Assembly: GCF_900604515.1 (NCBI RefSeq)
Contig: NZ_UWOS01000002.1
Location: 1 to 64,000, forward strand
Direction: 5' to 3'
Length of the DNA: 64,000 nt
Source: Arcanobacterium ihumii
Lineage (GTDB): Bacteria > Actinomycetota > Actinomycetes > Actinomycetales > Actinomycetaceae
Shown: in pieces, positions 1 to 8,796 of the stretch
Numbering within the stretch: position 1 is the stretch's first letter
How the letters are laid out: the number at the start of each line of letters is the position of its first letter
Program-made: the position numbers and the translations under genes
Notes under the pieces: generated by a model
Databases searched by the model: none
Seen by the model: the letters and a program-made list of their open reading frames with translations, nothing else
What the model was told of the DNA's origin: nothing

Positions 1-60
1 CCTACCAGCGCCGATGGTACTGCACTCGGGAGGGTGTGGGAGAGTAGGACACCGCCGTCA
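1..60 (+). rRNA. rrf: 5S ribosomal RNA, 3' part
   Basis: The first ~60 bases match the conserved 3' half of bacterial 5S rRNA: a CAGCGCCGATGGTA-like stretch, then GGGAGAGTAGGACACCGCC. The 5' half lies outside the window. A strong rho-independent terminator follows directly, as expected at the end of an rrn operon. The exact 3' end cannot be fixed because its pairing partner is missing; about position 60 is a best estimate. Confidence 0.9.
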
Positions 61-72
61 TCTAAACATGAA

Positions 73-115
73 TGTGTGGAGGGCTTAACCCGTTAAAGGT
101 TAAGCCCTCCACACA
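73..115 (+). terminator. rRNA operon terminator hairpin
   Basis: A perfect 18-bp inverted repeat (73-90 with 98-115) surrounds a 7-nt loop, just after the 5S rRNA. The stem contains GGAGGGC. There is no long T run, but the stem is long and GC-rich enough to end rRNA transcription. Confidence 0.85.
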
Positions 116-268
116 CATACACAACACTTACTGATGTTAGTAGAAGCCACTAAGCACAGTTCTACAGACAACAAAAGATTTGGAATGTCCAATCATTTTA
201 AATTCTTGATAGATCCTCGTTGGCTACGTTTATGAGGTGTTTATGAGGTTTTCCGGTTTTCGCTTTCT

Positions 269-311
269 CGTTGGAGGGTGACTTAAAACGGATCCGAAAA
301 CACCTCCAACG
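269..311 (+). other. Imperfect hairpin in the 292-bp gap before the TPR gene
   Basis: The 116-407 gap holds no gene I can support. It contains an inverted repeat, CGTTGGAGGGTG at 269-280 against CACCTCCAACG at 301-311, with one bulged G and a 20-nt loop. The loop carries the palindrome CGGATCCG. A direct repeat TTTATGAGG lies just upstream (around 229-248). This could be a structured leader or a regulator site for the gene starting at 408; neither is proven. Confidence 0.35.
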
Positions 312-407
312 TCACAATACAAACACTGGCATACCATCTAATAAGCACGATAAACTGGTGAAATCGCCGTCCGGCACGCATTTTGATAATTGAACCGCGA
401 GGAAGTT

Positions 408-1835
408 ATGACTGACAACAATACATATTCTGATAAATCTTCTGGTCGTGAACGACCATCTTCAGGTTGGCAATCTGCTTCCGAACGTCGCGGTCAGGGT
501 AATTTTAAGCGTGATGATCGTGGTTTCCGTTCTGATCGTCGTCGTGATGATGATCGTCGTGGTGGTTTCCGTGAGGACCGTGGCGGACGCCGTTTTGATC
601 GTAACGATCGTTTCAATGATCGTGGGGATCGCAGGGATGACCGTGGTGGTCGTCGTTGGGAAGATAGCGATTCACGCTCACGTCGTAACGATCGTTTTAA
701 TGATCGAAATGATCGCTTTGAGCGTCGTGATGATCGTGGTTTCCGTTCTGATCGTCGTCGTGATGATGATCGTCGTGGTGGTTTCCGTGAGGACCGTGGC
801 GGACGCCGTTTTGATCGTAACGATCGTTTTGAGCGCAATGAGCGTTCCCTGTCTCGCGATTTTGACCATGGGCAATCTAACCCTGATGAGTCGTACGAGA
901 GCTCAGAGCGTTCCCAGCTACATAGATTGCAGTACGAGATTCCTGAATCGATTACTTCCGAATCCCTCGATGCCGCAACTCGTCAGCACCTACGCAATTT
1001 AAACAAAGAAAATAGTGAAGTGGTTGCGCGTCACCTTGCATATGCTGGTGAAATGATGGATATCGATCCTGAGGTCGCGTACAACCATGCAAAGGCGGCC
1101 TTTTCTAGAGCAGCTCGAATTGATGTTGTTCGCGAAGCACTTGGATTGACGTCCTATGTAACGGGTCGCTACTCAGAGGCACTGTCGGAATTGCGCACGT
1201 ATCGCCGTATGAGCGATGACTTTTCGCATGTTGCTATTGAGGCAGATTCGGAACGTGGTCTAGGACGGTCGGAAAAGGCTCTTCGATTCATCGATGGAAT
1301 TCCTCTAGCACGACTTGACGCTGAAGCAAAGATTGAGCTTGCAATTGTTGCTTCCGGAGCTAAAGCAGATATGGGCGATAGCGAAGGTGGCTTAGCTGTA
1401 CTGAACAAGATTTTGGTGGAGAATCTCAGCCAAGAATTAGGTGCACGCGTCGAACTGGTTAAGGCTGATAGGCTCGAAGAACTTGGACGCGATACTGAAG
1501 CAACCGAACTTCGCGAGAAGTGGGCACCTATTTTTGAAGGAGCTTCAGAGGATCTCTCGATGGTTTTTGATTTGAATGATGTTCTGGATGATGAAATTGT
1601 GGAACCTGAAGTGGCCGACGACTTCGATGATTTTGACGATCAACTAGATGATGATGCTTTCGAAAAGGTGACTACAGAGACTGACGACGATCCAGAATTT
1701 GACGATTGCTTCGACGAACTTTTCGAAGAGTCCGACGAAGACGAAGAACTAGATGAAGATGATATCATCGAAGACTTTGACATAGATGATGATACAGACG
1801 ATATTGCTGAAGTCGAGGTCGAGTCCAACAACTAA
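408..1835 (+). CDS. TPR-like protein with Arg/Asp repeats and an acidic tail
   Basis: The protein has about 475 residues. The start is ATG 408, preceded by GAGGAAG; an in-frame TTG at 390 would lie inside that ribosome-binding region. There are three parts. Residues ~30-150 are a low-complexity Arg/Asp/Gly segment with two identical units encoded by an exact 104-bp DNA repeat. Residues ~165-380 are helical and TPR-like. The last ~90 residues are almost all Asp and Glu. Its position before the HAD phosphatase and tlyA matches Rv1691 of M. tuberculosis, a TPR-like protein of unknown role. The basic and acidic low-complexity ends suggest a disordered polyampholyte that binds RNA or proteins; that is inference. 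Confidence 0.85.
   Translation: MTDNNTYSDKSSGRERPSSGWQSASERRGQGNFKRDDRGFRSDRRRDDDRRGGFREDRGGRRFDRNDRFNDRGDRRDDRGGRRWEDSDSRSRRNDRFNDRNDRFERRDDRGFRSDRRRDDDRRGGFREDRGGRRFDRNDRFERNERSLSRDFDHGQSNPDESYESSERSQLHRLQYEIPESITSESLDAATRQHLRNLNKENSEVVARHLAYAGEMMDIDPEVAYNHAKAAFSRAARIDVVREALGLTSYVTGRYSEALSELRTYRRMSDDFSHVAIEADSERGLGRSEKALRFIDGIPLARLDAEAKIELAIVASGAKADMGDSEGGLAVLNKILVENLSQELGARVELVKADRLEELGRDTEATELREKWAPIFEGASEDLSMVFDLNDVLDDEIVEPEVADDFDDFDDQLDDDAFEKVTTETDDDPEFDDCFDELFEESDEDEELDEDDIIEDFDIDDDTDDIAEVEVESNN
510..613 (+). repeat. 104-bp exact direct repeat, copy 1
   Basis: Identical base for base to 726-829, offset by exactly 216 bp (72 codons), so both copies are read in the same frame. It encodes the arginine/aspartate-rich unit of the TPR-like protein. 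The flanks diverge at once (positions 509 and 614 differ from 725 and 830), which suggests a recent in-frame duplication or gene conversion. Confidence 0.95.
726..829 (+). repeat. 104-bp exact direct repeat, copy 2
   Basis: Second copy of the 510-613 unit, in the same reading frame of the same gene. Between the copies is a shorter, diverged stretch of similar Arg/Asp codons (614-725), so the segment may have grown by repeated unequal recombination. Copy number could vary between strains. Confidence 0.95.
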
Positions 1836-1844
1836 ATTTGAGCT

Positions 1845-2888
1845 ATGAATAATTTTCTTGAAACGTCTCAAACGCTTGTAGATCAATTTGATTATCTGAT
1901 GCTGGATCTGGATGGCGTTTGCTATTTAGGTGCGCAGCCCGTACCTTATGCAATTAAAACGCTGAACAGGTTGAACTCAAATGGTCTTGGACTTTTCTAC
2001 ATTACGAATAATTCATCTCGTGTTCCGAGTTCTGTCTCTGAGCAGCTAACTGGTCTTGGACTCGACACCCGTCCCGATCAGATTCTGACCTCTGCTCAAG
2101 CCACTGCACAGCGTATCGCAGAAATTTATCCTCGTGGCTCAGTCGTTTTAGCCTTGGGTGGCGAAGGAGTTTTTGAAGCACTTCAATCCGTTGGGATGAA
2201 AGTTGTAACTACAGCAGACGGTGATCCGATCGCTGTGGTTCAAGGATGGTCACGTGAGATCGGTTGGGCTCAACTTTCCGAAGCTGTGCTCGCAATTAAG
2301 AACGGTGCGCGTCATTTCGCAACTAATCTAGATGCAACTTTGCCTACTGAACGCGGTGAAACTATCGGTAATGGTTCTTTTGTGGCAGCTGTTTCCAATG
2401 CGACTGGGCAACCGGTTCTAAGCTCAGGAAAGCCGGAAGATTTCATTTATGAAGCGGCTCAGAAGCTGACTCGATCTGTTTGTCCACTAGCAATCGGTGA
2501 TCGATTAGATACTGATATTCGCGGGGCAAATGCGGCAGGAATACCTTCAATGCATGTATTAACGGGAGTTGGCCGAGTAAATGACGTGCTTTTTGCGAAG
2601 GAAACGGATCGCCCACGTTTTCTAGCCGCCGACCTCCGCGACCTTGATACACCGTATCCGAATATTGTTTGCGACGATGGCGTGGTTAAGTGTGGGGACG
2701 ATGTCGCCTCGGTTGCTGATGGCATCATCTTTCTCAATGGTGAAACACTGGACACTTCGCGCGACAAAGATTGCGTAGAGGTTTCCTTAAACAGTTATCG
2801 AGCTCTCGCACATCTAGTTTGGATGATTAGTGATAGCAGTACCGAGGGTATTAACCTCGTCCTTCCAAGAATTGAAGTTATCCACTAA
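1845..2888 (+). CDS. HAD-IIA family phosphatase (NagD-like)
   Basis: This 347-residue protein is a HAD-superfamily sugar- or nucleotide-phosphate phosphatase. Motif I is DLDGV near residue 21 (nucleophile Asp). A TNNSS motif follows near residue 55, and motif III/IV is GDRLDTDI with the IIA-type capping region between. GKPEDF supplies the conserved lysine. It corresponds to Rv1692, reported as a glycerol-3-phosphate phosphatase in mycobacteria; the same substrate is plausible here but not shown. ATG 1845 lies 6 nt after TAAATT (1833-1838), a -10-like hexamer overlapping the previous stop codon, so leaderless initiation is possible. A 137-bp gap follows. Confidence 0.85.
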   Translation: MNNFLETSQTLVDQFDYLMLDLDGVCYLGAQPVPYAIKTLNRLNSNGLGLFYITNNSSRVPSSVSEQLTGLGLDTRPDQILTSAQATAQRIAEIYPRGSVVLALGGEGVFEALQSVGMKVVTTADGDPIAVVQGWSREIGWAQLSEAVLAIKNGARHFATNLDATLPTERGETIGNGSFVAAVSNATGQPVLSSGKPEDFIYEAAQKLTRSVCPLAIGDRLDTDIRGANAAGIPSMHVLTGVGRVNDVLFAKETDRPRFLAADLRDLDTPYPNIVCDDGVVKCGDDVASVADGIIFLNGETLDTSRDKDCVEVSLNSYRALAHLVWMISDSSTEGINLVLPRIEVIH

Positions 2889-3025
2889 TCTGCACTCTAT
2901 TTTGACTCTCGTCCACAAGGAAATTACGTGCTTACTTTTTCCGCGAAGTCGTAGGTCAAGCTTGCATTGGTTGGTATAGACAATAAAGTTGGATATAGAA
3001 CTTAATGCCGATAGAAAGGACACTT

Positions 3026-3181
3026 GTGAGTCAATCAGCGCAATCTAGTGCTCCTACGCCCAAAATTGATCCAAGGTTATTGCTTGACCAGGTCTCGGAT
3101 CTGAACACGGATGAGCAAATAGAAACTCTTGAGGGTATCCATAGAGAATTAGTACAGCAGTTAAGTCGAGCTCAGGTGTGA
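3026..3181 (+). CDS. Small conserved actinobacterial protein before tlyA
   Basis: A 51-residue protein starts at GTG 3026, with GAAAGGA about 5 nt upstream, and its TGA overlaps the ATG of tlyA by one base (TGATG). The C-terminal half (DTDEQ-like, then an amphipathic helix ending in RELVQQLSRAQV) looks like a single helix; the N-terminus is Ser/Pro-rich. Its place between the HAD phosphatase and tlyA matches Rv1693, another protein of about 50-60 residues with no known function. Translational coupling to tlyA is likely. Confidence 0.75.
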   Translation: MSQSAQSSAPTPKIDPRLLLDQVSDLNTDEQIETLEGIHRELVQQLSRAQV

Positions 3182-4023
3182 TGGCAAAACTAATTCGAAT
3201 AGATGCAGAACTTGTTCGTCGAGGTCTCGCAAAGTCACGTGCAGAGGCGACTCAACTGATTCAAGCAGGAAACGTGTGGGTTGATGGAGCAGAAGTTACT
3301 AAGCCTGCACGTCAGATTAATCCGGCGCAAGCAGTCGTAGTAAAACCCATAGATACAGATAATTATGCTTCCCGTGGCGCCTATAAATTACTTGGAGCTC
3401 TAGAATACCTAGGAGATAAAGCTCCAGAAATTCTGGGTCGCCGTACGCTAGATGCTGGTGCATCTACAGGCGGCTTCACGGACGTATTGCTTCGACGCGG
3501 AGCAAGTAGCGTTGTCGCAGTTGATGTTGGATATGGACAGATTTTATGGCGACTTCGTGAAGACCCTAGGGTGGAAGTACTCGAAAGAACGAATGTGAGA
3601 ACTTTAGATCCGGCGCTAGTAGCACCAGCACCGAGTCTCGTGGTTAGCGATCTATCATTTATATCGTTAACTCTGGTTATTCCAGCATTGGTGGCGGCAA
3701 GTAGCGAGGATGCAGAATTTTTGCTGATGGTAAAACCACAATTTGAAGTTGGCAAAGATTCTCTAGGAGCTGGTGGAGTTGTTCGTGATTCTGCCTTACA
3801 CGTCTCATCGGTTTTAGCTGTGGCTCAATCAGCTATTTCTAATGGTCTTCATATCGTAGAAGTTGCACCGTCTCCATTACCTGGCCCAGCTGGGAACGTG
3901 GAGTACTTCTTGTATTTAAGTAAGACCAAAGGAACGAAAAGTTCTACACTGATTAACGATATGATCAAATTGGCGGTTCAAAATGGTCCCGCAGGGGATT
4001 CGCAGCAAAAGAAAAGAGGATAA
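3181..4023 (+). CDS. tlyA: TlyA, rRNA 2'-O-ribose methyltransferase
   Basis: TlyA methylates ribose in 16S (C1409) and 23S (C1920) rRNA and determines capreomycin sensitivity in mycobacteria. The 280-residue protein has an N-terminal S4 RNA-binding domain (RIDAELVRRGLAKSR, residues ~5-20) and an FtsJ-like Rossmann domain with the SAM motif DAGASTGGF near residue 95. The K-D-K pattern of catalytic residues is visible (RGAYKL, VSDLSF, VKPQF). The start is ATG 3181, coupled to the small upstream gene; an in-frame GTG sits one codon earlier. The old name haemolysin should be avoided. Confidence 0.93.
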   Translation: MAKLIRIDAELVRRGLAKSRAEATQLIQAGNVWVDGAEVTKPARQINPAQAVVVKPIDTDNYASRGAYKLLGALEYLGDKAPEILGRRTLDAGASTGGFTDVLLRRGASSVVAVDVGYGQILWRLREDPRVEVLERTNVRTLDPALVAPAPSLVVSDLSFISLTLVIPALVAASSEDAEFLLMVKPQFEVGKDSLGAGGVVRDSALHVSSVLAVAQSAISNGLHIVEVAPSPLPGPAGNVEYFLYLSKTKGTKSSTLINDMIKLAVQNGPAGDSQQKKRG

Positions 4024-4024
4024 G

Positions 4025-4867
4025 GTGAGCAACAAACGGCAAGTTGCACTCGTCAAACACGAGTTTCGCCCCGAAATCCTTAAATCTGTAGCAGATTTTG
4101 AAACACAGATGAACAAGGCCGGTTTTGACGTAATTGACGTTGATTCGGGCGAAGATTTCCGTGCAGCAGAACTAACCGTCGTCTTCGGCGGTGACGGAAC
4201 AATTCTTCGAGCTGTCGAAGTAACCAGGAAATTTGATATTCCTATCATCGGAATCAATTACGGTCACGTTGGATTCTTAGCTGAAGCAGAACCGAACACT
4301 TTAACTGATGTAGTTCACTCAATTAAAAATAGGCTTTGGACTGTTGACCAACGTATGACAATCGACATCGTCGTGCACCGTCCAGATGGGTCAGTGGAAC
4401 ATAGTTGGGCGCTCAATGAAGTGTCTATAGAAAAAGATGCCCGATCAAGGATGATCGAAACGGATCTTGCAGTAGATGATCGAGAAGTGTCATCGTTTAA
4501 AGCAGATGCTGTACTTGTTTCTACACCAACCGGATCTACCGCATATAATTTTTCAGCTGGAGGACCGATCGTATGGCCCAATGTTGAAGCAATCCTATTT
4601 TTGCCAATTGCTGCCCATGCCCTGTTTACTCGGCCTATGGTCGTTGGGCCCGAATCTAAATTGGATGTACAAATCAGAGCCGATGATGCTCTAGTTTGGT
4701 GTGATGGACGCAGATGCCTTGAGGCTCCAGCTGGTACCATTGTGACGGCGTATCGAGGTGAAAAAGCTGTCCGGCTTGCACGAATCCACAACACCCCATT
4801 TTCAGGACGACTAGTTGCGAAGTTTGATTTACCAGTCCACGGCTGGAGAAACCGACGAGAAGATTAA
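4025..4867 (+). CDS. nadK: NAD kinase
   Basis: Makes NADP from NAD with ATP or polyphosphate. The 280-residue protein shows the diagnostic GGDGTILRA motif near residue 57, NYGHVGFLAE near residue 80, and the Gly-rich PTGSTAY segment near residue 175. The start is GTG 4025, just after the tlyA stop (4021-4023), with an AGAGGA-type ribosome-binding site inside the end of tlyA. Order tlyA-nadK-recN equals Rv1694-Rv1696, so this is part of the same operon. Confidence 0.95.
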   Translation: MSNKRQVALVKHEFRPEILKSVADFETQMNKAGFDVIDVDSGEDFRAAELTVVFGGDGTILRAVEVTRKFDIPIIGINYGHVGFLAEAEPNTLTDVVHSIKNRLWTVDQRMTIDIVVHRPDGSVEHSWALNEVSIEKDARSRMIETDLAVDDREVSSFKADAVLVSTPTGSTAYNFSAGGPIVWPNVEAILFLPIAAHALFTRPMVVGPESKLDVQIRADDALVWCDGRRCLEAPAGTIVTAYRGEKAVRLARIHNTPFSGRLVAKFDLPVHGWRNRRED

Positions 4868-4872
4868 AAGCC

Positions 4873-6570
4873 ATGATTGAAGAACTAAACATTCGCGATT
4901 TGGGTGTTATTGAAGAGGCACATCTTCTTCTGGACTCCGGAATGACTGCGATAACTGGTGAAACAGGCGCAGGAAAAACTATGGCTTTAACGTCTCTTCA
5001 TCTGCTTATGGGCGGTAAAGCCGACGCAACCAAAGTGAGAGCTGGCTCAGAAAAAGCGATTGTCGAAGGGGTTTTTCGGGTAAATAGACAATCGCCAGCA
5101 GTTTCGATAATCGAGGAAGCTGGAGGTGAAGTCGAAACAGATGGTGATACAGTTTCGATCATCGTTTCTCGGCACGTGCACAGTAAAGGACGCTCACGCG
5201 CTTTTGCTGGTGGTGCCTCCGTACCTGTGACGATTTTACAAGAGCTCGCAGAGTACCTAGTTACTGTACATGGTCAGTCAGATCAACTCAGGCTGGCTTT
5301 ACCTGTTCAGCATAGAATCGCATTAGATGAATTTTCAGGAATCACCGGTTCAGCGCTTGAAAATGATTATAACGAGCTTTGGACTGAGTACATCAAGATC
5401 AATCAGGAACTAGATGAGTTTAGGGAGCGAGCACAAGAAGCTGGCACGGAGAGACTTGCGCTAGAAGCCCTAATTCACAGGATTGATGCAACCAAACCAG
5501 AAATCGGTGAAGATGAGGCACTCAGGAGTGAATCCATACGGCTGGAGAATATAGAGGATTTACGACTTGCAATCTCTCAGACGCTTTTTTCCTTAGCTGG
5601 AGACGAAACACAAAAAGGTGCCCTTGAACATATTGACAGCTCTATTCATTGCCTTGAAAAAACTGACGACGAAGAGCTAATTAAACTAGCACAGTCGTTG
5701 GCCACTGCATCAAGTATTACTTCAGAAGTTGTTAATCAGTTGGGATTATTGGGTGAGTCAGTTGACGCGGATCCAGATCGTTTAAATCAGATCCACGAGC
5801 GACGCGCGGAGCTACGCGCGATTCAACGTGAACTTTCGATGGATATTACGACGATGTTGCGTAGGAGAGAAGAAGCCGATGTCCAGTTGGCGCAACTTCA
5901 AGATCCTCAGGCACAAATTGAGCAGTTGGAAACTGATTTGCGCAATATCAGGAACAAGCTTGAGAACTGTGCATCAAAAATCTCTGAATTGCGTAAACAA
6001 TCAGCAACAAGGCTTGAAAAAGAGGTTACTGGAGAGCTTCAGAACCTCTTTATGAAGGATGCAAGGTTCATAGTCAAAGTTGAGAAAACTGAGGAGTTAT
6101 CTAAAGATGGAATGGACTCCATCGAATTCTTGTTAGCTCCGCACCAAGGAATGCCACCAGGAAAACTGAGTACCACCGCTTCGGGCGGAGAACTCTCGCG
6201 TGTGATGCTGGCACTTGAAGTAATTTTGTCGAAAACAGTTAGTGATAGTGATCATACTTTTATTTTTGATGAGGTTGATGCAGGTATCGGTGGAAAGACT
6301 GCTTTACTGATTGGTGAACGATTGTCCCAACTCAGTGCTCAGTCACAGGTTCTCGTTGTTACCCATCTCGCGCAGGTCGCAGCCTATGCGGCGCAACATG
6401 TTGTAGTAGATAAAGAGAGTGTGAAAGGAGTGGCGGTCACACAAGTCAGAGTTATGAACTCTGATGAAAGAGAACGTGAATTAGCTCGAATGCTTTCAGG
6501 GCACGAAAATTCTGAGGCGGCACGCACACACGCCGCTGAGCTACTTCGCGGTGTAACTGTGGCAACATAA
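4873..6570 (+). CDS. recN: DNA repair protein RecN
   Basis: RecN is an SMC-like ATPase that tethers broken DNA ends during recombinational repair. The 565-residue protein has a Walker A motif GETGAGKT near residue 33, long coiled-coil arms from about 155 to 370, a signature TASGGELSRVMLALE near 435, and Walker B TFIFDEVDAGIGG near 467. The start ATG 4873 is 3 nt after the nadK stop. No LexA box is visible directly upstream; recN appears to be read with nadK. Confidence 0.95.
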   Translation: MIEELNIRDLGVIEEAHLLLDSGMTAITGETGAGKTMALTSLHLLMGGKADATKVRAGSEKAIVEGVFRVNRQSPAVSIIEEAGGEVETDGDTVSIIVSRHVHSKGRSRAFAGGASVPVTILQELAEYLVTVHGQSDQLRLALPVQHRIALDEFSGITGSALENDYNELWTEYIKINQELDEFRERAQEAGTERLALEALIHRIDATKPEIGEDEALRSESIRLENIEDLRLAISQTLFSLAGDETQKGALEHIDSSIHCLEKTDDEELIKLAQSLATASSITSEVVNQLGLLGESVDADPDRLNQIHERRAELRAIQRELSMDITTMLRRREEADVQLAQLQDPQAQIEQLETDLRNIRNKLENCASKISELRKQSATRLEKEVTGELQNLFMKDARFIVKVEKTEELSKDGMDSIEFLLAPHQGMPPGKLSTTASGGELSRVMLALEVILSKTVSDSDHTFIFDEVDAGIGGKTALLIGERLSQLSAQSQVLVVTHLAQVAAYAAQHVVVDKESVKGVAVTQVRVMNSDERERELARMLSGHENSEAARTHAAELLRGVTVAT

Positions 6571-6574
6571 AACT

Positions 6575-7756
6575 GTGGTATTTCATAAACGGCGGAAGTT
6601 ATCAACCGAGGGTTCTTCGGGGATTGAGCAATCAGTTGCCCGAGTTGATTCGCGCACTAAAAACTTAACTAAGCGATTACAGTCAGGTGAAATCGCAATT
6701 ATTGATCACGAGGATTTGGACCGAGTGTCGGCTGAAGCTCTCGTTGAATGTAAACCGATGGCAGTGCTAAATGCTGCTAAATCCACATCAGGACGTTACC
6801 CAAATTTGGGTCCAGGAATTTTACTTGATGCGGGAATCCCCTTGATCGATGACCTAGGCTCGGCCGTCATGGACATTCGAGAAGGTGAACTCGTCCGCAT
6901 AGATGACACTGGTGCTATCTATGCCGGTGGTAAGCTAATTAGTGAAGGTATTGTTCAGACTTTTGAGACTAATGCGGAGAACTTAGCACAAGCACGACAA
7001 GGTATGACGGTCCAGCTCAAAGCCTTTGCTACGAACACCATGGAATATGTTGAGAAAGAGCAAGACCTCATTCTTGATGGTGTTGGAGTGCCGGAGATCG
7101 CTACCAATTTCCAAGGCAAACATGCGTTAATCGTCGTTCGCGGGTACCGTTATAAAGAAGATCTTGATGCACTGGGGCATTACATTCGCGAATATAAACC
7201 GGTTATTATTGGTGTCGACGGTGGCGCTGATGCAGTTTTAGATGCGGGCTATAAACTCGACATGATCGTCGGCGACATGGATTCCGTCTCCGATCGTGCT
7301 TTGAAATCCGGTGCTGAGATCATTGTTCATGCTTATCGCGATGGACGCGCTCCAGGTCAAAAACGAGTGGAGGACCTCGGTGTCGAACACGTTGTTTTCC
7401 CAGCCACTGGCACATCAGAAGACATCGCGATGCTATTAGCTGATGCAAAGGGGGCTAAACTTATCGTTGCGCTCGGTACACATTCCACTCTCATCGAATT
7501 TTTAGACAAGGGACGCCGTGGCATGGCGTCTACCTTCCTCACTAGATTGCAGATCGGTTCGAAACTAATCGATGCAAAAGGAGTGTCGCAGTTATACCGC
7601 ACCCGAATTTCAAACTGGCAAATCGTTTTTCTTCTACTAGCTGGAATGGCAGCGATTACAGCGGCAATGTTTGCGACGTCGGCTGGGCAAATAACAATTA
7701 ACCTCGCTTCGGTGTGGTGGTCGGATCTAGTTCATTGGTTTAAGGCACTCTTTTAG
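6575..7756 (+). CDS. steA: SteA-like septal protein
   Basis: A 393-residue homologue of Rv1697/SteA, which in Corynebacterium works with SteB in daughter-cell separation and RipA control. The thiamin-pyrophosphokinase-like fold shows conserved segments NLGPGILLDAGI (residues ~85-95), GVDGGADAVLDAGY and VGDMDSVSD (residues ~215-240). One hydrophobic segment near the C-terminus (residues ~345-365) anchors it in the membrane, with a short tail. The assigned start is GTG 6575, 4 nt after recN; no clear Shine-Dalgarno is seen, so the exact start is uncertain. Confidence 0.88.
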   Translation: MVFHKRRKLSTEGSSGIEQSVARVDSRTKNLTKRLQSGEIAIIDHEDLDRVSAEALVECKPMAVLNAAKSTSGRYPNLGPGILLDAGIPLIDDLGSAVMDIREGELVRIDDTGAIYAGGKLISEGIVQTFETNAENLAQARQGMTVQLKAFATNTMEYVEKEQDLILDGVGVPEIATNFQGKHALIVVRGYRYKEDLDALGHYIREYKPVIIGVDGGADAVLDAGYKLDMIVGDMDSVSDRALKSGAEIIVHAYRDGRAPGQKRVEDLGVEHVVFPATGTSEDIAMLLADAKGAKLIVALGTHSTLIEFLDKGRRGMASTFLTRLQIGSKLIDAKGVSQLYRTRISNWQIVFLLLAGMAAITAAMFATSAGQITINLASVWWSDLVHWFKALF

Positions 7757-7765
7757 GTAGGAAAT

Positions 7766-8746
7766 ATGGTTGATTTTCGGTATCACTTAGTCTCACTCGT
7801 TGCAGTATTTTTGGCTTTGTCAGTTGGTATCATTCTCGGTGCTGGTCCATTGCAAAACTCAATTGGTGAGGCCCTTTCCGGTGAAGTAAGTAGCCTTAGA
7901 GATACAAATATGAAACTTAAGAGTGAGAACGACACTCTTAAAAAGGATAAAGAGCATCAGGATCTTGCGCTTCGCGATGCTGCGCCACTCATCATCGGCG
8001 GAACTCTTTCCGGTTCCAACGTTGCCGTTGTTGTTTTGCCAGACACTCCTCAGGAGACCATTGATGGGGTAGTTGAAATGATCGGCGAATCAGGGGCAAA
8101 AGTTGGCGGTCTTGTAACCCTTAACAGTGTTTGGACTGATGCGAAGCAGACCTCTTTCCGCTCTGCATTTGCGGAACAAATCAAAGGCTACGTAAAAGAT
8201 GCTGAAGGTACGAACGATACCAACACCATCTTGGCACTTGCACTAAATCAGATCCTTCGTAATGGCTCCACTCACGAATCAAATAAGACGCTTTTCGATC
8301 TTATGAGTGCCAGCGAGCAGCCAATGATTACGGTTGCGTCGGGTGCAGATATCCCGGCACAGGCAATTGTAGTTGTTTCGCCGGATAACCCTGATCCAGC
8401 ATCAAATGAAAAGAAGACGAACGCCGAAGCAGAAGCACAAGCTGACTACAATCTCAAGACTTTCGTTTCCTTTACTGGAACCTTGAGCTCGAAGAGTCCG
8501 ACGGTTGTTGCTGGGGTTGCTAATTCTCAAAACGACGTCGTTGTTGGGGTTCGTACTGCAGGTACAGATGTGTCAACGGTAGATTCGATCGATACGGCGA
8601 CCGGTCGAATCAATGTGCCACTTGCGGTAGCCGCGGAACTTTCCAATAAGACGGTTCACTATGGTTTTGGCGAAACCGCTTCTAAGGTATTGGGCGACCG
8701 GATCGTTGTTCCAGCTCCTCAGCCAATGGCTACACCGCCGGCCTGA
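7766..8746 (+). CDS. steB: SteB/MctB-like membrane protein
   Basis: The 326-residue protein begins MVDFRYHLVSLVAVFLAL, the typical start of the DUF3186 family, followed by one transmembrane helix (residues ~10-30) and a coiled coil (~40-70). The remainder is predicted extracytoplasmic. The family includes Rv1698 (MctB, a proposed copper-exporting channel) and corynebacterial SteB, the partner of SteA. The steA-steB adjacency favours the division role here. The start ATG 7766 has AGGTAGGA just upstream. Confidence 0.88.
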   Translation: MVDFRYHLVSLVAVFLALSVGIILGAGPLQNSIGEALSGEVSSLRDTNMKLKSENDTLKKDKEHQDLALRDAAPLIIGGTLSGSNVAVVVLPDTPQETIDGVVEMIGESGAKVGGLVTLNSVWTDAKQTSFRSAFAEQIKGYVKDAEGTNDTNTILALALNQILRNGSTHESNKTLFDLMSASEQPMITVASGADIPAQAIVVVSPDNPDPASNEKKTNAEAEAQADYNLKTFVSFTGTLSSKSPTVVAGVANSQNDVVVGVRTAGTDVSTVDSIDTATGRINVPLAVAAELSNKTVHYGFGETASKVLGDRIVVPAPQPMATPPA

Positions 8747-8796
8747 TTGGAAAAGATAAGCTACGCGCTTGTTCTAAACAAGAAGAGGAAAGTCTC

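Noticed and set aside
510-829. Possible mobile element or CRISPR-like array
   Set aside because: Only two exact copies, offset by a multiple of three and inside one coding sequence, with no regular spacers or terminal inverted repeats.
448-1002. Open reading frames of 60-184 codons on both strands over the Arg/Asp repeat region
   Set aside because: They are shadows created by the repetitive GAT/CGT codons of the real gene at 408; their products are low-complexity and lack start signals.
3983-4024. Longer NAD kinase start inside tlyA
   Set aside because: GTG 4025 directly after the tlyA stop has a suitable ribosome-binding site; the extra residues have no family resemblance.
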